From Prauserella salsuginis (lineage in GTDB: Bacteria > Actinomycetota > Actinomycetes > Mycobacteriales > Pseudonocardiaceae), in assembly GCF_024648885.1 (NCBI RefSeq), contig NZ_JANBBF010000008.1:682001-746000 (forward strand): a stretch of DNA of 64,000 bases, written 5' to 3'. Shown piece after piece: positions 40,186 to 48,494 of this stretch. The translations under genes and the position numbers were made by a program. Below the pieces are notes generated by a model, which saw only the letters and a list, made by a program, of their open reading frames with translations, had not been told where the DNA came from and ran no database searches. Every line of letters begins with the position of its first letter. Positions within the stretch are counted from its first letter, which is position 1.

Positions 40186-40223
40186 ACCGGTGGCCCGGCG
40201 CCGTCGGGCGCCGGGCCACCGGT
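40186..40223 (-). terminator. Very strong terminator after the subtilase gene
   Basis: A perfect 17-bp stem with a GTCG loop (arms 40186-40202 and 40207-40223) lies 40 bases past the stop codon of the minus-strand peptidase gene. Confidence 0.85.
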
Positions 40224-40262
40224 GCAGTCCGCCCGCTGCCGCGGGCTTCACTCAACAGCCGA

Positions 40263-41462
40263 TCACTGCTGCACTGTGTTGAGCAGGAGGTTCGGCGTGG
40301 CGCCGGTCGGGTTGGTGATGACGTCCGGCGTCGCCGACGTCGTCAGCGCCTCGGACACCTCGGCCGGGGTGGCCTCCGGGTTGTCGGCCAGGTACAGCGC
40401 CGCGGCACCGGCCACGTGCGGAGCGGCCATCGACGTGCCGGACAGGGCCGTCTCACCGCCGCCCATCTGGGCCGACACGATGTCCACGCCCGGGGCGTAG
40501 ATGTCGACGACCTCGCCGTAGTTGGAGAAGTCGGCCTGCTCGTCCTGCTCGCCCGAGGCCGCCACCGTGATGGCGTCCTCGACCCGCGCCGGCGAGCTGC
40601 CGCTCGCATCGGAGCTCTCGTTGCCCGCGGCGACGGCGAACGTCACGCCGGCGTCGATCGCACCCTGCACCGCGGTGTCGAGAGCCTCGTCAGGGGTGCC
40701 GCCGAGGCTCATGTTGGCCACGGCCGGACCCGAGGCGTTCTCGGCGACCCACTCGACGCCGGAGATCACGCCGTCGGTCGTGCCCGAGCCGTTCGCGTCC
40801 AGCACGCGCACCGGCACGATGTTCGCACCCTTGGCGACGCCGTACTCGGTGCCGGCGACCGTGCCGGCTACGTGCGTGCCGTGGCCCTGCTCGTCGTCGG
40901 CGTCATCGTCGTTGTCGATGAAGTCCTTGCCGGGCTGCACGCGGTCGCCGAAGTCCTCATGGCTGGCGTCCACACCGGTGTCGATGACGTACGTGGTGAC
41001 GTTGTCGGCCGGCGTGTTGTAGGTGTACGAGTCGTCCAGCGGCAGCTGCGCCTGGTCGATGCGGTCCAGACCCCACGACGGGGTCGGCGACTGCGTCTCG
41101 GTCGCGTGCACCCGCTGGTTCTGCACGACGTAGTCGACGGACGGGTCGGCCGCCAGCCGCTTCGCCTCCGCCTCGTCGGCCTTGACGGTGAAGCCGTTCA
41201 GCACGGTGTCGTAGGTCTTCGACACGTTCGTGCCGTACTCACCGGCCAGCTGCGTGGCCATCGTCGACACCGAAGCCGTCTTCGTCCCGTCCTCGAGGAC
41301 GACGATGTAGCTGCCGTCGACCGCGTTGGGCGTGTTCGCCGAGAGGATCTGCCCCTCCGGCGCCGCAGCGGCGGACCCCAGGCCGGCCGCGACCAGTCCG
41401 GTCACACCGGCCGCCACGACGCCCACGTTCAGGCTCCGCCTCAGCTTGCGAGAGTTACCCAT
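40263..41462 (-). CDS. Secreted S8 family serine peptidase (subtilase)
   Basis: A 399-residue pre-pro-protease. A twin-basic signal peptide covers residues 1-34. An inhibitor-I9 propeptide spans about 50-120. The catalytic domain has Asp161 (YVIDTGVD), His194 (GHGTHVAG), the oxyanion Asn281 (AAGNESS) and Ser344 (GTSMAAPHVAG), so the triad is complete. The acidic Asp run near 184-190 may bind Ca2+ (inference). GGAAGGA precedes ATG 41462. It is monocistronic with a strong terminator and divergent from an HTH gene across 223 bases. Confidence 0.95.
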   Translation of the reverse strand: MGNSRKLRRSLNVGVVAAGVTGLVAAGLGSAAAAPEGQILSANTPNAVDGSYIVVLEDGTKTASVSTMATQLAGEYGTNVSKTYDTVLNGFTVKADEAEAKRLAADPSVDYVVQNQRVHATETQSPTPSWGLDRIDQAQLPLDDSYTYNTPADNVTTYVIDTGVDASHEDFGDRVQPGKDFIDNDDDADDEQGHGTHVAGTVAGTEYGVAKGANIVPVRVLDANGSGTTDGVISGVEWVAENASGPAVANMSLGGTPDEALDTAVQGAIDAGVTFAVAAGNESSDASGSSPARVEDAITVAASGEQDEQADFSNYGEVVDIYAPGVDIVSAQMGGGETALSGTSMAAPHVAGAAALYLADNPEATPAEVSEALTTSATPDVITNPTGATPNLLLNTVQQ

Positions 41463-41685
41463 TCGGATTCCTTCCGTTATCCCGGCAGGTTCGCGACTCA
41501 TGCAAGCGGCGCGGTAAGCCCAGTGGCAATGATTCACAGTTACCAGTTGTGGACTGAACACCGTAATGAGCGATAGTCCGAATGGTCTAAATGTCACTAT
41601 GTGCAGTCAACCACTGACGCGTTACAGGATCCTGCTAGCGTTGTCCATATCGTTATCGGTGCGGCATCGGGAGGCGATCCGGCAC

Positions 41686-42552
41686 GTGAGTGGCACCGCG
41701 TTCTCGGCGGCCCTGCGCTCCGCCATCGCCACGAGCGGACTCGGTCTGGACCGCATTCAGGCACGACTTCAGGATCACGGCATCACGATCAGCGTCACCG
41801 CGCTGAGCTATTGGCAATCCGGAAAACGACAACCGGAACGCCAGAGTTCGATCTCCGCGGTGCGCACGCTCGAAGAGATTCTGGACGTACCGACCGGCAC
41901 CCTGCTCGGCCTGCTGCCCCCGCCCCGGCCGCGCGGCAGCACGTCCCGGCGCAGACTCGATGACCGCTCACGGCGCCTCAGCCTCGACGATGCACGCGAC
42001 GTGTCGCTCGTCGGACTGCACGACCACTGCGTGGTCACCGAGGGCGACCTGCCCGGGGAAGGTGCACACAGCACCGTGACGGCCAAGGCCGTCTTCCGCG
42101 CCCGCGCCGACGGCCAGGACCGCTGGTTGCTGGCCTACCGACAGGACGGCTCGGACGACGACGAAGCCCCGGAACTCACGGCGTTACGGAACTGCTCGGT
42201 GGGCCGCATCGAAGCCGACCCCACCACGAACCTCACCCTCGCGGAGCTGATCTTCAGCAACGCGATCGACACCGGCGAGACGCATCTCGTCGAATACTCG
42301 CTGTCCTATCGGCACGATCCGTGTCCCGACACCCGGAAGGCGCATTTCCGGGAATTCTGGGAACCCATCCCCGAATACCTGCTCGAAGTCGATTTCGAGC
42401 AGGCACATCCGCCCGAGCAGTGCTGGCGGTATTCCTACCGCAACCACGGCGGCACGGCCGAGTCCCAGGACGTCACACTCGACGACCTGGGGCGCGCACA
42501 CGCCGTCGCCGTGGATTTCGGCCCCGGAGTCTTCGGGATCGGCTGGCTGTAG
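41686..42552 (+). CDS. HTH domain regulator-like protein
   Basis: A 288-residue protein with an N-terminal XRE-like helix-turn-helix (about residues 1-60: ALRSAIATSGLGLDRIQARL, then ITISVTALSYWQSGKRQPE). A larger C-terminal region has no domain I can name; it contains repeated Asp/Glu-rich strands and two cysteines. GTG 41686 is chosen, with GGGAGG upstream; an in-frame extension exists. The gene is divergent from the subtilase gene and may regulate it (inference). Confidence 0.75.
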   Translation: MSGTAFSAALRSAIATSGLGLDRIQARLQDHGITISVTALSYWQSGKRQPERQSSISAVRTLEEILDVPTGTLLGLLPPPRPRGSTSRRRLDDRSRRLSLDDARDVSLVGLHDHCVVTEGDLPGEGAHSTVTAKAVFRARADGQDRWLLAYRQDGSDDDEAPELTALRNCSVGRIEADPTTNLTLAELIFSNAIDTGETHLVEYSLSYRHDPCPDTRKAHFREFWEPIPEYLLEVDFEQAHPPEQCWRYSYRNHGGTAESQDVTLDDLGRAHAVAVDFGPGVFGIGWL

Positions 42553-42762
42553 CGACTTTCGTCGGTCCGATCACCGAGCGTGGCCCGCCGAGTGTGATCG
42601 CCGCAGGCGACGTCGGTCGCACCAGATTGCCGGATACCGCACCACATATCCGATTTCGCCGCCGTCGTCCGATTTCGACGGGAACTTCCGTCGGTACCCG
42701 TACTCCTCGATTGCCCCGGAGCCGGAGAAATCCGAACCGGACCGTGGGCGGCCGAACGCGAA

Positions 42763-42795
42763 ACGGCGCCGGAATCCCGCGGATTCCGGCGCCGT
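42763..42795. terminator. Bidirectional 15-bp terminator
   Basis: A perfect stem (ACGGCGCCGGAATCC / GGATTCCGGCGCCGT, CGC loop) lies between the convergent HTH and acyl-CoA synthetase genes. On the minus strand it is followed by TTTCGCG. The 210 bases before it hold no recognised gene. Confidence 0.8.
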
Positions 42796-42810
42796 GACAG
42801 CGGTGGATGC

Positions 42811-44436
42811 TCAGCCGAGCTTGTCGCGCAACAGTTTCCCGGTCGCGTTCCGAGGCAGCGCCTCCACGAACTCCACATCCCGCGGCACCTTGTAGCGGGC
42901 GAGGTTGTCCTTGACGAACGAACGCACCGCGTCGGCATCCAGTGTGGACCCTTCGCCCCTCGCCACGACCGCCTTGAGTCGCTGGCCGAACTCCTCGTCG
43001 GGCACGCCCACGACCCCCGCCTCGAGAATCTCGGGATGCTCGACGAGCAGGTTCTCGACCTCGATGGGATACACGTTCTCCCCGCCGGAGACGATCATCT
43101 CGTCGTCCCGGCCGTCGATGAACAGCAGCCCGTCCTCATCGAAGTGGCCGACGTCGCCGCTGGCAAGCAGGCCGTCGATGATCTCCTTGTTGCGGCCGTC
43201 GGTGTAGCCCTCGAACGCCAGCCCGCTGCCGACGAAGACCCGGCCGGTGACGTGCGGGTCGGTGATCCGGGTGCCCCGCTCGTCGTAGAGCGCCACCCGG
43301 CAGCCGACCGGCGGCCTGCCGACCGTCCCCGGTGCCTTGGCCCAGTCCTCGGGCGTGGCCACTGCCGCGACCGCGACCTCGGTCGAGCCGTACAGGTTGT
43401 GGATCACGGGGCCGAAGACCTCCGTGGCACGGTTGCCGATGTCCGGAGGCAGCGCCGAGCCGGCCAGGAAGATGATCCGCAGGCTCGAGGTGTCGTACTT
43501 GCCGATGCTCTCGGGGCCCAGGTCGATGATCCGCTGCAGCATGGTCGGCACCAGTACGAGAGCCGTGCAGTCGTACCGCGAGACCCCGCGCAGCGCCTCC
43601 TCCGGATCGAACTTGCGCCGCACCACGACCGTGTTCCCCAACGCGAGCGACAGGATGAACTGGGAGATGCCCGTGCCGTGGAACAGCGGGGCGCCCATGT
43701 AGGTCGCCTCGCCGACCCGCAGTGGGATGCGGTCGAGGAACTGTGCCGAGTCGAGCCCGGAGATCTTCGGCCGCGGCGCCCCCTTCGGGGTTCCGGTGGT
43801 GCCGCTGGTGAGCAGCACGAGCCCACCCGGCTTCGGCGGCGCTTCGGGAGCCGTGTCGTCGGTGCCGTCGATCAGCTCGTCGACGGTGGTGACGCCGCCG
43901 GTCGCAGCCGGGTCGTCGACCCAGCCGAGGTAGCGGTCCACGTTCTCGATGCCGCCGAGCAGCTCGCCGAACTCCTCGTCGTAGACCAGCACCCGCACCT
44001 TCTCCCGGGCGGCGACGTCGGTCAGCTGGGGACGCGCGAAGCCGGTGTTCATCAGCAGCAGCGCCGCACCCAGCTTGTTGGCCGCGAGCATGGTCAGCAC
44101 CAGACCCCGGTGGTCCCGGCACAGCGCGGCGATGCTCGCGCCCGGACCCACGCCGCGGTCGGCCCACGCGCGGGCGAGCGCGTTCGACTTGCGCTCGAGT
44201 TCGTCGAAGGTCAGCGGGCCGCGTTCGTCGACGAGGCCGATGTCGGCCGGGTTCCGGCGCGCGGCGATACGGACCGCACCGGCGATCGGGCCGTACGTGC
44301 TCGTCAGGACGAGCGAACGCACACCCTCGTCCAGGCGGGGAAAGGGCAGCAGGCCGGCCCGCCACATGACTCCGACACTGCGCGCCTTCTCCGTCACACG
44401 CGTGACCAGCTCTGATACCGCCGGCGGCGTCTTCAT
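42811..44436 (-). CDS. Long-chain acyl-CoA synthetase (FadD2-like AMP-binding enzyme)
   Basis: A 541-residue adenylate-forming enzyme that activates a carboxylic acid, probably a fatty acid, to the acyl-CoA. The AMP P-loop LLTSGTTGTPKG lies near residue 205. The NLYGSTEVA and GDVGHFDEDGLLFIDGRDDEMI blocks follow, then the C-terminal catalytic lysine region ALPRNATGKLLR. It resembles mycobacterial FadD2/FadD12-type proteins. Start at ATG 44436. The promoter region carries a small palindrome at 44469. Confidence 0.92.
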   Translation of the reverse strand: MKTPPAVSELVTRVTEKARSVGVMWRAGLLPFPRLDEGVRSLVLTSTYGPIAGAVRIAARRNPADIGLVDERGPLTFDELERKSNALARAWADRGVGPGASIAALCRDHRGLVLTMLAANKLGAALLLMNTGFARPQLTDVAAREKVRVLVYDEEFGELLGGIENVDRYLGWVDDPAATGGVTTVDELIDGTDDTAPEAPPKPGGLVLLTSGTTGTPKGAPRPKISGLDSAQFLDRIPLRVGEATYMGAPLFHGTGISQFILSLALGNTVVVRRKFDPEEALRGVSRYDCTALVLVPTMLQRIIDLGPESIGKYDTSSLRIIFLAGSALPPDIGNRATEVFGPVIHNLYGSTEVAVAAVATPEDWAKAPGTVGRPPVGCRVALYDERGTRITDPHVTGRVFVGSGLAFEGYTDGRNKEIIDGLLASGDVGHFDEDGLLFIDGRDDEMIVSGGENVYPIEVENLLVEHPEILEAGVVGVPDEEFGQRLKAVVARGEGSTLDADAVRSFVKDNLARYKVPRDVEFVEALPRNATGKLLRDKLG

Positions 44437-44468
44437 CCGCGCACCTCCTCGGGCTCGTCCGGCATAAC

Positions 44469-44479
44469 CTACCGGGTAG
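44469..44479. promoter_or_regulatory. Small palindrome upstream of the acyl-CoA synthetase
   Basis: CTACC-G-GGTAG lies 33 bases before the start codon. A TetR-type fatty-acid repressor site is possible, but no regulator is adjacent. Confidence 0.35.
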
Positions 44480-44619
44480 TAGGGCAATCGGATCAACCCT
44501 CGCCACGGTGAACGTTCCCGTGGAGTAACGGACGTCTCACCCACATCACCTCTGCACCGGGATCGCCGACGCACGGGGAGGCACTCACGGTACGACGCCG
44601 GCCGCGGAGCGGACTGTCG

Positions 44620-46524
44620 GTGGCGGGGAGCAGAATCGGCGGCGTGCATGTGATCGTCGCCCGGGACTCCGCAGGCCGCTTCTCGCTGCGCATCCCGGAC
44701 GGCGAGTTGACCGCCGAGGACGGGCCCGTACTCGACGACGAGGTCCGCAGCGTCGGTGCAGTCTCTCGGGACTGCGCACTCGCCGGGGACGGTGCCCTCG
44801 CCGGGAACGCTGCCCTCGCCGGGGACGGTGCGGTCTCTGGGAGCGGTGCGGTCTCTGGGAGCGGTGCGGTCTCTGGGAGCGGTGTGCTCGTCGGGGGCGG
44901 TCTGCTCCGCAGGGACGGCACGGGTGCCGTGGTCGCCACCGCACTGTCGGCCGAAGCGGTGGCGGCAGTCGCCGCGCGGCTGGAACCACGCCGGCCCAGG
45001 TGGGTGCTGCCGTCGGTGGAGCGCGACTACCCCGCGCTGGTCGGCTGCGGGGTCCGGTTGCGGCGCTGTCACGATCTCGCGCTCGTCGAAGGACTGTTGC
45101 TGGCGTTCGCGGGCGCGCACGACCGGTCACGGTCCCTCGCGGCCGCGTACGCGCGGGTGCGAGGGCTCGCCCCGCCGGTGGAGACGGAGCACGTGGCCGC
45201 GCCCGATGAGCAGCCTGCGCTGTTCGACCCGCAGAGCTCGGGACTGCCGCCCGGCCTCGACCCGGCCGATGCCGCCGAGGTCGTGCTGGCCGACCAGCGG
45301 GTCCGGCTGGACCGGCTGGACCCGTCGGGCCGGCTCCGGCTGCTGGTGGCCGCCGAGTCGGCCAGCGCGCTCGCGGCCGTGGAGATGTCGGCCGACGGGC
45401 TGCCGTGGCGCAGCGATCGTCACGAGGCGTTGTTGACCGAGCTGCTCGGACCACGGGTCCCGGCCGGTTCGCGGCCACCTGCGCTCGCGGCGTTGGCGCA
45501 GCGCATCGACGAGGCGTTCGGCAGGCCGGTCAATCCCGATCATCCGGAGAGCATCGTGCGTGCGTTCGGCAGGGCGGGGCTCGCCGTGCCGTCGGCGCGG
45601 GCCCACGTGCTGCGGCGGATCGACCACCCCGCGGTGGCCCCGCTGCTCGAATACAAGGAGCTGGCGCGGCTTCACGCCGCGCACGGGTGGGCGTGGCTGG
45701 ACCAGTGGGTGCGGGGCGACCGGTTCCGCCCGGTCTACGTCGTCGGCGGCGTCGTGTCGGGCCGGTGGGCGAGCCGAGGCGGTGCGGCGTTGCAGATCCC
45801 CCGGGTGCTGCGCGGGTGTGTGACCGCCGACGAGGGATGGAAGCTCGTGGTGGCCGATGCCGCGCAGCTCGAACCACGGATTCTGGCGGCGTTGTCCGGC
45901 GACCGCCGACTGGCCGAGGTGTCCCGGTCGGAGGACCTGTACACGAGCCTGGCGGCCGAGCTGCATCCCGGTGCGGCGGCCGAACACCGGCCGAACGCCA
46001 AGATCGCGATGCTGTCGGCGATGTACGGCGGAACCGCGGGGGAGGCCGCGGCCACGCTCGCCCTGCTGCGGCGCCGTTTCCCGGCCGCAGTGTCCTATGT
46101 GGAAAACGCAGCGGCGGAGGGCGAACGCGGCGGGACCGTCCGCTCCCGGCTGGGCCGCACGTCGCCGCCGCCGTCGGAGGCATGGCGCGAGCTCACCGGA
46201 GGCGACGGCGCCGAGGACACCGCGCGGCGGGCCTCCCGGGACTGGGGCAGGTTCACCCGGAACTTCGCCGTCCAGGCCAGTGCGGCCGACTGGACGGCGG
46301 TACTGCTCGCCACGCTGCGCCGCCGCCTGCCCGAACCGGCTGGGCTGGTGTTCTTCGTGCACGACGAGGTGCTCGTGCACACCCCCGCCGAGCTCGCCGA
46401 CACCGTCGTCACCTGTCTCAGTGAGGCGGTCGACGAGACGACCCGCCTCGTGTTCGGCCCCGCCTGCCCGGTGCGGTTCCCGATGCCGGCCGCCGTCGTC
46501 GATTCCTACGCCGACGCCAAGTGA
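44620..46524 (+). CDS. PolA-like bifunctional 3'-5' exonuclease/DNA polymerase
   Basis: A 634-residue family A polymerase relative. Polymerase motif A is ADAAQLEPRILAAL, motif B has the RPNAKIAMLSAMYGG lysine-tyrosine helix, and motif C is VHDEVLVHT, so the catalytic aspartates and glutamate are present. The N-terminal third corresponds to a reduced exonuclease-like domain in which I cannot identify the DEDD residues. A seven-unit hexapeptide repeat interrupts it at about residues 53-94. There is no 5'-nuclease domain. A GTG at 44644, nine codons in, is an equally reasonable start. Its role is probably in repair or lesion bypass (inference). Confidence 0.87.
   Translation: MAGSRIGGVHVIVARDSAGRFSLRIPDGELTAEDGPVLDDEVRSVGAVSRDCALAGDGALAGNAALAGDGAVSGSGAVSGSGAVSGSGVLVGGGLLRRDGTGAVVATALSAEAVAAVAARLEPRRPRWVLPSVERDYPALVGCGVRLRRCHDLALVEGLLLAFAGAHDRSRSLAAAYARVRGLAPPVETEHVAAPDEQPALFDPQSSGLPPGLDPADAAEVVLADQRVRLDRLDPSGRLRLLVAAESASALAAVEMSADGLPWRSDRHEALLTELLGPRVPAGSRPPALAALAQRIDEAFGRPVNPDHPESIVRAFGRAGLAVPSARAHVLRRIDHPAVAPLLEYKELARLHAAHGWAWLDQWVRGDRFRPVYVVGGVVSGRWASRGGAALQIPRVLRGCVTADEGWKLVVADAAQLEPRILAALSGDRRLAEVSRSEDLYTSLAAELHPGAAAEHRPNAKIAMLSAMYGGTAGEAAATLALLRRRFPAAVSYVENAAAEGERGGTVRSRLGRTSPPPSEAWRELTGGDGAEDTARRASRDWGRFTRNFAVQASAADWTAVLLATLRRRLPEPAGLVFFVHDEVLVHTPAELADTVVTCLSEAVDETTRLVFGPACPVRFPMPAAVVDSYADAK
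44776..44901 (+). repeat. Seven in-frame 18-bp repeats within the polymerase gene
   Basis: Seven consecutive 18-base units encode hexapeptides ALAGDG, ALAGNA, ALAGDG, AVSGSG three times, and VLVGGG. The three central units (44830-44883) are identical at the DNA level, which points to recent expansion. Confidence 0.9.
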
Positions 46525-46546
46525 GCACCGGCCCCGCACCCACAGG

Positions 46547-46586
46547 CCGGCCACCGGCACCCGGAATGCAGGGCGCCGGTGGCCGG
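46547..46586 (+). terminator. Terminator after the polymerase gene
   Basis: A 12-bp perfect stem (CCGGCCACCGGC / GCCGGTGGCCGG, 16-nt loop) begins 23 bases after the stop. Confidence 0.55.
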
Positions 46587-46797
46587 TCGCCGACATCCGG
46601 TGCCGTCGTCATCCTCACCTGAGGCCTCCGTGCCCCGTAAATCCGTTGCCCCACCCGGCGCGGCGGTCTAGCGTCGTCGCCAGTTGCCGCCGCCGAACGG
46701 AGTGAGACGTTGGTCCGCTGAGGTTCTCCGAGATACCGCGAACTGCTCGCGTATCGCCACGTTGTCCGTCGTCCACGTACAGCGGGGAGCCTTCCTC

Positions 46798-48396
46798 ATG
46801 TCCACCTCCGTCATCTGCACCGACCTCTCGTTCGCCTGGCCCGACGGCGAGGTCGTCCTCGATCGGCTGACCGCCGTCTTCGGTCCGGGGCGCACCGGCC
46901 TCGTCGGGCTCAACGGCTCAGGCAAGTCCACGCTGCTCCGACTCATCACCGGCGACTTGACACCGACCTCGGGCTCGGTCACCGTGACCGGCCGCCTCGG
47001 CCATCTGTCGCAGAACCTGACGCTCGACACCGACAGCACCGTGGCCGACGTACTCGGCACCGCCGACATCACCTCCGCCATCGCCGCGATCGAACGCGGC
47101 GATACCGACGAGCACCATTTCGCGGTCGTCGGTGACCGGTGGGACATCGCGGAACGCACCCGGGCCACGCTCGACCGTCTCGGTCTCGCACACCTCGACA
47201 CCGGCCGGCACATCGGTGACCTGTCGGCAGGCGAGGCAGTGCTGCTCGGGCTCGGCGCCCAGTTCCTCCACCAGCCGGACGTACTACTGCTCGACGAACC
47301 GACCAACAACCTCGACGCACGCGCACGCACGCTCGTCACCGAATTCGTCCGCACCTGGAAAGGAGCGATCGTGGTCGTCTCGCACGACCGCGAGATCCTC
47401 GGCGAGGTCGATCGCATCGCGGAACTTCGCGACCGATCGCTGACCTTCTACGGCGGCGACCTCGACCATCACGAGGCAGTCGTCGCGGCGCATCAGCAGG
47501 CGGCCGAACGCATGGTCCGCGCCGCCGAATCCGATGTGGAACGGCAGCGCCGGGAACTCGTGACGGGGCAGGTCACCCTCGCCCGCAGAGTTCGCTACGG
47601 CAGGAAACAGTGGGACACGAAACGCGAACCGAAGGTGCGGATGCGTAAGCGCCAGGAGGATGCCGAGATCGCCGCAGGCAAGCACCGTGCGATGCGCTCC
47701 GACAAGCTGGCACAGGCCAGACAACGACTCGAGCAGGCCGAACACGCCGTGCGGTCCGACAAGGAGATCCGGGTCGATCTGCCCACTGCCGCGGTGCCGG
47801 CCGGACGCCACGTACTGCGACTGACCGATGTGGAACTCCGCAACGGCCCGATGGTGAACCTGAACGTCCACGGACCGGAACGGATCGCGCTCGTCGGGCC
47901 GAACGGGGCGGGCAAGAGCACCCTGCTGCACACCGTCGTCGGCGACCTGACTCCTCGGGCCGGCACCGTCACCGCACCGGTGCCGGCCCGGCTCCTGCCA
48001 CAGCGGCTCGACACCCTCGACGACACCGCATCGGCCGTACAGAACGTCGCCGCCGCGGCTCCCGGATTGACCGCGAACGCCATCCGCGCCCGACTAGCGC
48101 GCTTCCTGCTGCGCGGTGACCTCGCCGACCTGCCCGCAGGCGAGCTCTCCGGCGGCGAGCGTTTCCGCGCGAGCCTGGCGCAGCTCCTGCTCGCCGAACC
48201 GGCACCGCAGCTACTGCTGCTGGACGAACCCACCACCGATCTGGACGCGAGCAGTGTCCGCCACCTCACCCGGGAGCTCGCCTCCTACCCGGGCGCACTC
48301 ATCGTGACCAGCCACGACACGGAATTCCTGCGCGCCATCGGCGCAACGCGGTGGCTACGGTTGGACGGCACGCTGAACCGCACGGAAGCCCCGTAG
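46798..48396 (+). CDS. ABC-F family ATPase (ribosomal-protection-like)
   Basis: A 532-residue soluble protein with two ABC cassettes and no membrane domain. The first has Walker A GLNGSGKST, a weakened signature LSAGE and Walker B LLLDEPTNNLD. The second has GPNGAGKST, LSGGE and LLLDEPTTDLD. The basic, charged linker between them (about 225-330) is the P-site tRNA interaction motif of the family. ABC-F proteins act on ribosomes as translation factors or protect them from antibiotics; which applies here is not decided. ATG 46798 follows GGGGAG. The 273 bases upstream hold the polymerase terminator and no clear leader peptide. Confidence 0.93.
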   Translation: MSTSVICTDLSFAWPDGEVVLDRLTAVFGPGRTGLVGLNGSGKSTLLRLITGDLTPTSGSVTVTGRLGHLSQNLTLDTDSTVADVLGTADITSAIAAIERGDTDEHHFAVVGDRWDIAERTRATLDRLGLAHLDTGRHIGDLSAGEAVLLGLGAQFLHQPDVLLLDEPTNNLDARARTLVTEFVRTWKGAIVVVSHDREILGEVDRIAELRDRSLTFYGGDLDHHEAVVAAHQQAAERMVRAAESDVERQRRELVTGQVTLARRVRYGRKQWDTKREPKVRMRKRQEDAEIAAGKHRAMRSDKLAQARQRLEQAEHAVRSDKEIRVDLPTAAVPAGRHVLRLTDVELRNGPMVNLNVHGPERIALVGPNGAGKSTLLHTVVGDLTPRAGTVTAPVPARLLPQRLDTLDDTASAVQNVAAAAPGLTANAIRARLARFLLRGDLADLPAGELSGGERFRASLAQLLLAEPAPQLLLLDEPTTDLDASSVRHLTRELASYPGALIVTSHDTEFLRAIGATRWLRLDGTLNRTEAP

Positions 48397-48408
48397 TCGC
48401 GGCGCCGG

Positions 48409-48494
48409 TACAACGGGGGTCCTGTCTACAACGGGGCCTTGTCTACAACGGGGCCTTGTCTACAACGGGGTACTGTCTACAACGGTGCCTTGTC
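48409..48494. repeat. Five 17/18-bp tandem repeats covering the hrpA stop codon
   Basis: Units start at 48409 (18 bp), 48427, 48444, 48461 and 48478 (17 bp each), of the form TACAACGGGGCCTTGTC. Read on the minus strand each repeats the last codons and TAG of hrpA (GACAAGGC-CCGTTGTAG). Only the innermost copy is coding. Confidence 0.9.

Noticed and set aside
44493-44939. A 148-codon minus-strand frame with PETAPL-type repeats
   Set aside because: It is the antisense reading of the 18-bp repeats in the polymerase gene.
46684-46797. N-terminal extension of the ABC-F protein or an upstream leader peptide
   Set aside because: The frame is continuous with the ABC-F gene and the extension has no conserved sequence. 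The ATG at 46798 has its own ribosome site. No separate leader with an attenuator hairpin was found.
48409-48494. CRISPR array
   Set aside because: The 17-bp units are directly adjacent with no spacers and duplicate the hrpA 3' end.
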